Source of the DNA: Pseudoxanthomonas mexicana
GTDB lineage: Bacteria; Pseudomonadota; Gammaproteobacteria; Xanthomonadales; Xanthomonadaceae
Direction: 5' to 3'
Assembly: GCF_001556105.1 (NCBI RefSeq)
Contig: NZ_LSIF01000083.1
Coordinates: 155,070-219,069 of the forward strand
Length of the DNA stretch: 64,000 bases
Each line of letters starts with the position of its first letter. The stretch's first letter is position 1. The position numbers and the translations under genes are program-made. Below, one piece after another: positions 57,290 to 64,000 of this stretch. A model generated the notes under the pieces. It had not been told where the DNA came from and searched no databases. It saw nothing but the letters and a program-made list of their open reading frames with translations.

Positions 57290-58078
57290 ATGAACCGGTT
57301 CGCGTTGCTCCGCCCCGCCGCAATCGCTGCCCTCCTGCTCGCCATCACGTTCGCACCCTTCGCTTCGCGCGCCCAGGACAAGGCGGGGATCACCGTCTTC
57401 GCCGCCGCCAGCCTGAAGGAGTCGCTGGACGAAGCCGCCGCGACCTACCAGAAGCAGACCGGCGTGCCGGTCCGCGTCTCGTACGCCGCCAGCTCCGCGC
57501 TGGCACGGCAGATCGAACAGGGCGCACCGGCCGACGTGTTCTTTTCCGCCGACCTGGAGTGGATGGACTACCTGCAGGCGCGCAACAAGCTCGAGCCCGC
57601 CACGCGCTACACCCTGCTGGACAACCGGCTGGTGCTGATTGCACCGAAGGCGAGCAAGGCGCAGGTCGACCTGAAGCGTCCCGCCACGCTGCTCGCCGCA
57701 CTGGGGAGCGACCGCCTCGCGGTCGGACAGACGCAGACCGTGCCCGCCGGCAAGTACGCCAAAGCCTCGCTGGAATCGCTGTCGCTGTGGCATGGCGTCA
57801 AGGCGCGACTGGCCGAATCCGACAGCGTGCGCGCGGCGCTGATGCTGGTGGCGCGCGGCGAGACGCCGCTGGGCATCGTGTATGCCTCCGATGCGAAGGC
57901 GGAACCTGCCGTGCGCGTACTGGCGACTTTTCCCGAGGATTCGCATCCACCGATCGTCTATCCGGTCGCCGCGCTGCGTGGTGCGCGTTCGGTCCAGGCG
58001 ACGAAGTTCGTGCAATGGCTGAGCTCGCCGGCGGCGGACGCGATCTTCAAGCGCCGCGGTTTCGCCGTGAAGGATTGA
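57290..58078 (+). CDS. modA: Molybdate-binding periplasmic protein
   Basis: ModA binds molybdate or tungstate for the ModBC transporter. The 262-residue protein has a signal peptide ([25 protein letters not shown]), then [25 protein letters not shown] and [31 protein letters not shown], classic ModA motifs. ATG 57290 has a GGAG site. It is the first gene of modABC. Confidence 0.94.
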   Translation: MNRFALLRPAAIAALLLAITFAPFASRAQDKAGITVFAAASLKESLDEAAATYQKQTGVPVRVSYAASSALARQIEQGAPADVFFSADLEWMDYLQARNKLEPATRYTLLDNRLVLIAPKASKAQVDLKRPATLLAALGSDRLAVGQTQTVPAGKYAKASLESLSLWHGVKARLAESDSVRAALMLVARGETPLGIVYASDAKAEPAVRVLATFPEDSHPPIVYPVAALRGARSVQATKFVQWLSSPAADAIFKRRGFAVKD

Positions 58079-58085
58079 GCAGCGC

Positions 58086-58787
58086 ATGCTCGACGCCTTC
58101 TCACCGGAAGAACTCACCGCCATCCGCCTGAGCCTGAAGGTGGCGGTGGTGGCGGCGCTGGCCAGCCTGCCGTTCGGCGTACTGGTCGGTTGGCTACTGG
58201 CGCGCACGCGATTTCCCGGCAAGGCGCTGCTCGACGCTCTCGTGCATCTCCCGCTCGTGCTGCCGCCGGTCGTGATGGGTTACGCGCTGCTGGTCACGCT
58301 CGGCACGCAGGGCACTGTCGGCGCGTTCCTGCAGGAGCACTTCGGCATCGTCTTCGCGTTCCGCTGGACGGGTGCCGCGCTGGCCTGCGCGGTCATGGGC
58401 TTCCCGTTGATGGTGCGCTCCATCCGGTTATCGCTTGAAGCGACGGACCGCCGGCTGGAACAGGCCGCGTCCACGCTCGGCGCCGGGCCGTGGCGGGTGT
58501 TCTTCACCGTCACCCTGCCGCTGGCGTGGCCCGGGCTGGTCGCCGGCAGTGTGCTGGCGTTCGCCAAGGCACTGGGCGAGTTCGGCGCCACCATCACCTT
58601 CGTCTCCAACATCCCCGGCGAAACCCAGACGCTGTCCTCCGCGATCTACGGCCTGATGCAGGTGCCTGGCGGCGAAGCCGGCATCTGGCGGCTGGCGGCC
58701 GTGGCTGTGGTGATCTCGCTGGCCGCGCTGCTGTTCTCCGAATGGCTGGTACGGCGCCACCACACGCGCCACGGGGAGGAGAGCTGA
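58086..58787 (+). CDS. modB: Molybdate ABC transporter permease
   Basis: A 233-residue inner-membrane protein of about five helices. It has the EAA loop (EATDRRLEQAASTLGAGPWRVFF), LPFGVLVGWLLARTRF and LVHLPLVLPPVVMGYALLV, as in ModB/CysT permeases. It starts seven bp after modA and its stop overlaps the modC start by one base. Confidence 0.94.
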   Translation: MLDAFSPEELTAIRLSLKVAVVAALASLPFGVLVGWLLARTRFPGKALLDALVHLPLVLPPVVMGYALLVTLGTQGTVGAFLQEHFGIVFAFRWTGAALACAVMGFPLMVRSIRLSLEATDRRLEQAASTLGAGPWRVFFTVTLPLAWPGLVAGSVLAFAKALGEFGATITFVSNIPGETQTLSSAIYGLMQVPGGEAGIWRLAAVAVVISLAALLFSEWLVRRHHTRHGEES

Positions 58788-59404
58788 TGCTGAAGCTGGA
58801 CATCGAGCTGCGGCGCGGCCTCTTCCATCGCCACGTGCGCATCGACGACGGCGCCCGCGTGATCGCGCTGGTCGGCCCCTCGGGCGCGGGCAAGACGTCC
58901 GTGCTCAACGCCATCGCCGGTCTGGTAACGCCAGTCGCCGGCCGGATTGAAGTCGACGGCCACTGTCTGTTCGACAGCGCACAACGCATCAACGAACCCG
59001 TGCATCGCCGTCGCGTGGGTTACGTGTTCCAGGATGCCCGCCTGTTCCCGCACCTCGATGTGCGCCGCAACCTGCAGTACGGGCGACATGGCGGACGCGG
59101 CAAGCCCCGGTTCGGCTTCGATGCGGTGGTCGACCTGCTGGGCATCACGCCATTGCTGGCACGTCGCACACGCAATCTTTCCGGCGGCGAAGCGCAACGC
59201 GTGGCGATCGGCCGCGCCTTGTTGTCGCAGCCCTCGCTGCTGCTGTTCGACGAGCCGCTGTCGGCACTGGACCAGGCGCGCCGCGAGGAACTGATCCCCT
59301 ATCTGCAGCGCGTACGCGACGAGATCCGCCTGCCCATCGTCTACGTCAGCCACCACCCGGACGAAGTCCGGCGCGTCGCCGATTCCGTACACGCGCTCGA
59401 CTGA
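58787..59404 (+). CDS. modC: Molybdate ABC transporter ATPase, short form
   Basis: The 205 residues form just the ABC ATPase: Walker A GPSGAGKTS, Q-loop YVFQDARLFPHL, signature LSGGEAQRVAIGRALLSQPSLLLFDEPLSALD and H-loop YVSHHPDEV. It stops about there, so the C-terminal TOBE/MOP molybdate-binding domain present in the 350-residue enteric ModC is missing. The transporter should work, but molybdate sensing by ModC is not expected. The start is ATG 58787. Confidence 0.92.
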   Translation: MLKLDIELRRGLFHRHVRIDDGARVIALVGPSGAGKTSVLNAIAGLVTPVAGRIEVDGHCLFDSAQRINEPVHRRRVGYVFQDARLFPHLDVRRNLQYGRHGGRGKPRFGFDAVVDLLGITPLLARRTRNLSGGEAQRVAIGRALLSQPSLLLFDEPLSALDQARREELIPYLQRVRDEIRLPIVYVSHHPDEVRRVADSVHALD

Positions 59405-59512
59405 GCCGGTGTCCGCTACTTCTGGCATTCCGAGCCGTATCGCGACCCATGGCACACCGGAGCAAGCCGTGAACCCATGCCCGTTTAACATCCGCCCCGG
59501 TACGCTTTGCCG

Positions 59513-61459
59513 ATGACCACCCACCTCACGAGTCTCGAAGAAGCCGTCGACCTCATCCTGTCCCATATCGACGGACCGCTGCGCATGGGCGCGCCACTCG
59601 GCATCGGCAAGCCGCACCGGCTGTTGAATGCGCTGTACGCGCGCATCGCCGCGGATCCGTCGCGCCCGTGGACGCTGTACACGGCGTTGTCGCTGGATCC
59701 GCCGGGCGGCGGCAAGGGCCTTGAAGGCCGCTTCGTGAAGCCGTTCGCGGCGCGCCACTTCGGCGAGGACTTCACGCGCCTGGCGTACGTGCAGGCGATC
59801 AGGCGCGACGCGCTTCCACCGAACATCGAGGTGGAGGAGTTCTACATGCAAGGGGGGGCGCTGCTGCGCTCGACCACGGCGCAGCGCCATTACGCCAGCC
59901 TCAACTACACGCACGTGGCGCGAGCGCTGGCTGATCGCGAGCTCAATGTCATCGTGCAGAAGGTGGCACGCGAAGCCGACGGCACGCGGTTGTCGTTCTC
60001 GTGCAACAACGACCTGACCCAGGACGCCGTCGACGCCATCGTCGCGCGCGGCCTGCCGCGCCCGCTGCTGGTGGCCGAGGTCGATCCCGACCTGCCGTGG
60101 ATCGGCGGCACGGCGGCCGTGGACGAGGACTACTTCGATATCGTCATCTCGCCGCCTGGCCCCTACCCCACGCTGTTCGGCCTGCCGCGGCAGCCGGTGT
60201 CGGACGTCGACTACGCCATCGGCCTGTACGCCAGTGCGCTGGTGCGCGACGGCGGCACGCTGCAGATCGGCATCGGCGCGCTCGCCGATGCGCTGTGCCA
60301 TGCGCTGGTGCTGCGCCATACCGACAACGCGACCTACCGGCGCGTGCTGGCTGCGCTGGATCCGGAACTGGAACGGCATCCCGCCGTGATCGCCAGTGGC
60401 GGCCTCGATCCGTTCGCCGTCGGCCTGTACGGCTGCAGCGAGATGGTCAACGAGGGATTCAAGCGGCTGGTCGAGACCGGCGTGATCCGCCGCAAGGTGG
60501 TCGACGACGAGGCACTGATGCGGCGACTCGCCGATGGCGCCGCCAACCTGGGCGATCAGGCACGGCTGGAGCGCGATGGCGAGTACCTGCATGGTGCGTT
60601 CTATCTCGGCTCGCCGGCCTTCTACGACTGGCTGCGCACGTTGCCGGACGACCAGCGGCGCGCCATCGGCATGCGCCGCATCAGCCTGATCAACGAACTG
60701 GAACGCGGACGCGAATCGCTGGCCCGCCTGCAGCGCCACGACGCGCGCTTCTTCAACTCCTGCATGATGGCGACCGTGCTGGGCGCCGCCGTGTCCGACG
60801 GGCTGGAAGACGGCCGCGTGGTGTCCGGCGTGGGCGGGCAGTACAACTTCGTCGACATGTCGAACGCGCTGGACGGCGCGCGCAGCGTGCTGATGTTCCG
60901 TGCGGCGCGCGAGGAGGCCGGCACCGCGGAATCGAACGTGCGCTGGAACTACGGCCACACGACGATCCCTCGCCATCTGCGCGACCTGTACGTCAACGAG
61001 TACGGCATCGCGGATGTGCGCGGCAAGAACGACGAGGATTGCATCATCGCGATGGGCGGCATCAGCGATGCGCGCTTCCAGCAGGCACTGATGGCGCAGG
61101 CGCAGCAGGCCGGCAAACTGCGTGCCGGCTTCCACGCGCCCGCGCACTGGATCGACAACACGCCCGTGCACTTGTCCGCACGGCTGCGCGCGTTCCGCCA
61201 CGACGGCACCCTGCCCGACTATCCGCTGGGCAGCGATTTCACCGAGGTGGAACAGCGCATCGTCAGGGCACTGGGCTGGCTGAAGGCGAACACCGCGACG
61301 CCGCTGAAGAAGATCGGCACCGTGCTGCGCGCGCTGGGCGCGAAGCCCGATGACGAGGAGGCCATGGCACGCATGCAACTCACCGCACCAGCAAGCCTGG
61401 GCGACCGCATCGAAGCGAAGCTGTTGGCGCTGGGACTTGGCGAGACGCGCCAGCGATGA
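59513..61459 (+). CDS. Acetyl-CoA hydrolase/transferase-family protein
   Basis: A 648-residue CoA-transferase family I protein, larger than the 500-residue bacterial succinyl/acetate transferases. The N-terminal half has GPLRMGAPLGIGKPHRLLNAL and the C-terminal half contains VVSGVGGQYNFVDMSNALDG, REEAGTAESNVRWNYGHTTIPRHL and VNEYGIADVRGKNDED, the signature of the acetyl-CoA hydrolase/transferase C-terminal domain. The substrate acyl group cannot be read. I chose ATG 59513. It is a single gene. Confidence 0.88.
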   Translation: MTTHLTSLEEAVDLILSHIDGPLRMGAPLGIGKPHRLLNALYARIAADPSRPWTLYTALSLDPPGGGKGLEGRFVKPFAARHFGEDFTRLAYVQAIRRDALPPNIEVEEFYMQGGALLRSTTAQRHYASLNYTHVARALADRELNVIVQKVAREADGTRLSFSCNNDLTQDAVDAIVARGLPRPLLVAEVDPDLPWIGGTAAVDEDYFDIVISPPGPYPTLFGLPRQPVSDVDYAIGLYASALVRDGGTLQIGIGALADALCHALVLRHTDNATYRRVLAALDPELERHPAVIASGGLDPFAVGLYGCSEMVNEGFKRLVETGVIRRKVVDDEALMRRLADGAANLGDQARLERDGEYLHGAFYLGSPAFYDWLRTLPDDQRRAIGMRRISLINELERGRESLARLQRHDARFFNSCMMATVLGAAVSDGLEDGRVVSGVGGQYNFVDMSNALDGARSVLMFRAAREEAGTAESNVRWNYGHTTIPRHLRDLYVNEYGIADVRGKNDEDCIIAMGGISDARFQQALMAQAQQAGKLRAGFHAPAHWIDNTPVHLSARLRAFRHDGTLPDYPLGSDFTEVEQRIVRALGWLKANTATPLKKIGTVLRALGAKPDDEEAMARMQLTAPASLGDRIEAKLLALGLGETRQR

Positions 61460-61483
61460 TCCGGTCGACCCCGCGGCGCGGCG

Positions 61484-62050
61484 TCAGGCTTTCACCGGCT
61501 CCAGCTTTACCGCCAGGGTGAAGCGCGCCGCGTGGCAGTTGCGGTTCGGCGGTCGCCCTGCGTGCAGGATCTCGCCATCGAACACCACCAACCGTCCAGG
61601 ACGCGGACTCACCGCGGCGCGCACATCGCGGTGTTCGTCGAAGAACACCGTCTCACCGCCCCACTCGTGGTCCCATTCTTCGCAGACGTACCACAGTGCG
61701 GTCAGTTCGCCCGCGCCAGCCACGCAATCGACATGACTGAACAGCATGTCGCCGTAATGGGCGACGTTGACATAGCTTCGATAGGCGCGATACGCCGATG
61801 ACGGCGCATGCACCGCGACGGCGGCCATCGTCGGCGCGGTGAACGGCATCGCCGGCAGGTTCGCCACCGGGATCTCCGTGGCCCAATGCCGGTACTCGGC
61901 CGTGTCCGGACGCGCAATCTCCGATCGCGTATATCCTGCTTGCAGCAGGATGCGATGCAACTCCGCAAGCTGGTGAGTCGCCAGCAGGTCGTCGAACACC
62001 GAAATGCGGCGACCGTCGACCTGCTGCGTGTAGGAGGGCGTTGCCATCAT
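61484..62050 (-). CDS. 2-oxoglutarate/Fe(II)-dependent oxygenase (prolyl 4-hydroxylase-like)
   Basis: The 188-residue protein has the iron triad HVD (MLFSHVDCVAG) and distal His in GEILHAGRPP, and the 2-oxoglutarate Arg in ARFTLAVKLEP, with the GGETVFFDEHRDVRAAVSPRPGRLVVFDG barrel strands between. This is the P4Hc fold. Similar small oxygenases modify proteins or small molecules; the target here is unknown. It lies 12 bases after the transketolase stop on the same strand. Confidence 0.88.
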   Translation of the reverse strand: MMATPSYTQQVDGRRISVFDDLLATHQLAELHRILLQAGYTRSEIARPDTAEYRHWATEIPVANLPAMPFTAPTMAAVAVHAPSSAYRAYRSYVNVAHYGDMLFSHVDCVAGAGELTALWYVCEEWDHEWGGETVFFDEHRDVRAAVSPRPGRLVVFDGEILHAGRPPNRNCHAARFTLAVKLEPVKA

Positions 62051-62062
62051 GGGCGCTCGCGG

Positions 62063-64000
62063 TTATAGCGCCTTCGCCGCCTCGACCACCGCATCGGCGG
62101 TGATGCCGAAGTGCTTGTACAGCGCGTCGGCCGGTGCCGACGCGCCGAACGTGGCCATGCCGATCACTGCGCCGTCGAGGCCCACGTACTTGCCCCAGAA
62201 ATCGGCGATGGCCGCTTCCACGGCCACGCGCTTGCGCACGGCCTTCGGCAGCACGGCTTCACGGTAGGCCGCGTCCTGGCGGTCGAACACGTCGGTCGAC
62301 GGCATCGACACGACACGTGTCTTGAGGCCCTGCGCGTCCAGCGTGGCCTTGGCCTGCGTGGCCAGGCCGACTTCCGACCCGGTGGCGATCAGGATCACGT
62401 CCGGCGTGCCGTCGGCATCGGCCAGCACGTAACCGCCGCGTGCGATCTCGCCGACCTGCGCGTCGGTACGCGGCTGGTGCGGCAGGTTCTGGCGCGAGAA
62501 CACCAGGCAGCTCGGGCCGTCCTGGCGCACGATGGCCTGCTTCCACGCCACCGCCGATTCGACCGCGTCGCACGGACGCCACACGTCGTTGTTCGGGATG
62601 TAGCGCAGCGAGGCGAGGTGCTCGACCGGCTGGTGGGTGGGACCGTCCTCGCCCAGGCCGATGGAGTCGTGCGTGTACACGTGGATGGCGTGCGCCGGGA
62701 TCAGCGCGCTCATGCGCACGCCGTTGCGGGCGTAGTCGCTGAACACCAGGAAGGTCGCGTCGAACGGCACGAAGCCGCCGTGCAGCGCCAGGCCGTTCGC
62801 GATCGCGGTCATGCCGAACTCGCGCACGCCGTAGTAGACGTAATTGGCGTTCGGGTCGGTGGTGGAGACCGATTTGCTGGCCTTCCACAGCGTCAGGTTG
62901 GAGTGCGCCAGATCGGCAGAACCGCCGACCAGTTCCGGCAGCAGCGGCGCGAAGGCTTCGATGGCGTTCTGCGAGGCCTTGCGCGAAGCGATGACCGGGC
63001 CTTCGGCCTGCACCTTGGCGATGTAGGCATCGGCCTGCGCGACGAAGTCGGCCGGCAGTTCGCCGGATGCGCGGCGCAGCAACTCGGCGGCCTGCTCCGG
63101 GAACTGCGCGGTGTAGGCGTCCAGCAGCGCGTTCCAGTCGGCTTCCAGCGCCTTGCCGGCGTCGACCTTGTTCCAGCCCGCGTAGATGTCGGCGGGCACC
63201 TCGAACGGACCGTACGGCCATTCCAGCGCGGCGCGCGTGGCCTCCAGTTCGTCCTTGCCCAGCGGCGCACCGTGGCTGGATTCCTTGCCGGCCTTGTTCG
63301 GCGAACCAAAACCAATCGTGGTGCGGCAGCAGATCAGCGTGGGCTTGCCGGTGGCCTTCAGCGCGGTGTCGATGGCGGTCTTGATCTCGACCGGATCGTG
63401 GCCGTTGACGTTGCGCACCACCTGCCAGCCGTACGCCTCGAAGCGGGCCGGCGTGTCGTCGGTGAACCAGCCATCGGTGTTGCCGTCGATGGAAATCTTG
63501 TTGTCGTCCCAGAAGCACACCAGCTTGCCCAGGCCCCAGGTGCCGGCGAGCGAAGCCGCCTCGTGCGACACGCCTTCCATCAGGCAGCCGTCGCCCATGA
63601 ACACGAACGTGCGGTGGTCGACGATGTCGAGGCCTTCACGGTTGAAGCGCTGCGCGAGCAGCTTCTCGGCCAGTGCGAAACCGACCGCGTTGGCGAAGCC
63701 CTGGCCGAGCGGACCGGTGGTGGTCTCGACGCCGGGGGTCTCGTGGCGCTCCGGATGGCCGGCGGTCTTGCTGTGCAGCTGGCGGAAATTCTTCAGCTCC
63801 TGCAGCGGCAGGTCGTAGCCGGCCAGGTGCAGCAACGCGTACTGCAGCATCGAGCCGTGGCCGTTGGACAGGATGAAGCGGTCGCGGTTGAACCAGTGCG
63901 GGTTCGACGGGCTGTGGCGGTGGTAATCGTTCCACAGCACTTCGGCGATGTCGGCCATGCCCATGGGCATGCCGGGATGGCCGGAATTGGCGGCCTGCAC
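62063..64000 (-). CDS. tkt: Transketolase (5' end outside the window)
   Basis: 645 residues of a thiamine-diphosphate transketolase are visible. The first seen residues [21 protein letters not shown] lie about 20 residues into a usual protein, so the start is off the right edge. ThDP/metal site [18 protein letters not shown] and [11 protein letters not shown] are present, followed by [15 protein letters not shown] and [19 protein letters not shown] in the Pyr domain and the C-terminal regulatory domain. It links the pentose phosphate and glycolytic branches. Confidence 0.96.
   Translation of the reverse strand: MQAANSGHPGMPMGMADIAEVLWNDYHRHSPSNPHWFNRDRFILSNGHGSMLQYALLHLAGYDLPLQELKNFRQLHSKTAGHPERHETPGVETTTGPLGQGFANAVGFALAEKLLAQRFNREGLDIVDHRTFVFMGDGCLMEGVSHEAASLAGTWGLGKLVCFWDDNKISIDGNTDGWFTDDTPARFEAYGWQVVRNVNGHDPVEIKTAIDTALKATGKPTLICCRTTIGFGSPNKAGKESSHGAPLGKDELEATRAALEWPYGPFEVPADIYAGWNKVDAGKALEADWNALLDAYTAQFPEQAAELLRRASGELPADFVAQADAYIAKVQAEGPVIASRKASQNAIEAFAPLLPELVGGSADLAHSNLTLWKASKSVSTTDPNANYVYYGVREFGMTAIANGLALHGGFVPFDATFLVFSDYARNGVRMSALIPAHAIHVYTHDSIGLGEDGPTHQPVEHLASLRYIPNNDVWRPCDAVESAVAWKQAIVRQDGPSCLVFSRQNLPHQPRTDAQVGEIARGGYVLADADGTPDVILIATGSEVGLATQAKATLDAQGLKTRVVSMPSTDVFDRQDAAYREAVLPKAVRKRVAVEAAIADFWGKYVGLDGAVIGMATFGASAPADALYKHFGITADAVVEAAKAL

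Overview
The window is a 64-kb piece of a GC-rich gammaproteobacterial chromosome. The proteins and gene order fit the Xanthomonadaceae (a Pseudoxanthomonas or Stenotrophomonas-like organism). Evidence for this includes a fused cysNC beside cysD, a DUF2339/DUF3999 pair beside pgk-pyk-class I aldolase, a RibB with a dead GTP cyclohydrolase II-like half, and a REP motif of a type I associate with xanthomonads and pseudomonads. That placement is inference from protein similarity and gene order. I saw no rRNA, tRNA, prophage, insertion sequence or CRISPR. The region reads as core chromosome with a few local lesions.

Layout. 1-9.9 kb (minus strand): a secreted-type hydrolase (cut by the window edge), thiL, nusB, ribH, ribB(X) and ribE behind an FMN riboswitch, then a methyltransferase, ribD, a lipocalin-like exported protein, a GNAT enzyme, nrdR and a TonB-tail-like periplasmic protein. 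9.9-26.3 kb: glyA, an RcnB-like protein, ettA, a DUF3667 membrane protein, pncB, a soluble chemoreceptor-like protein, a Rieske protein, a fumarylacetoacetase-family enzyme, mscL, an M28 peptidase, a YfiF/TrmH-type methyltransferase, a GNAT enzyme and a two-gene RND efflux unit. 26.4-41 kb: sulfate assimilation (cysNC, cysD, cysJ, cysI, cysH, cysB, cysG, cysteine synthase), interrupted by a LytS/LytTR two-component pair and several small membrane or lipoprotein genes. 41-45.3 kb: DUF6265 protein, glyoxalase-family protein, and a marR-emrA-emrB-like efflux operon. 45.4-55.6 kb: class I fructose-bisphosphate aldolase, pyruvate kinase, HAD phosphatase, phosphoglycerate kinase, DUF3999/DUF2339 and GAPDH. 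55.7-64 kb: ompW, S1/P1 nuclease, modABC, an acetyl-CoA hydrolase/transferase, a 2OG-Fe(II) oxygenase and transketolase (cut by the right edge).

How the genes work together. Sulfate would be activated by CysD/CysNC, reduced by CysH and CysJI, and fixed by cysteine synthase, with CysG supplying siroheme for CysI and CysB as regulator. In this sequence cysD is broken by a perfect 49-bp inverted duplication that shifts the reading frame, so the pathway is incomplete as written. GAPDH, Pgk, Pyk, aldolase and transketolase make up a central-carbon block. The riboflavin genes sit downstream of the FMN riboswitch except for ribD, which lies upstream of it.

Most notable points: the cysD inverted duplication (template-switch mutation or sequencing/assembly artefact), a diverged 16-codon relic of a second gap gene directly behind gap, a perfect FNR/ANR-type box between gap and ompW, a near-leaderless marR promoter with a palindrome in its spacer, and a 20-bp perfect palindrome upstream of pyk. 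The only stretch over 300 bases without a gene is 4989-5356, which holds the FMN riboswitch.
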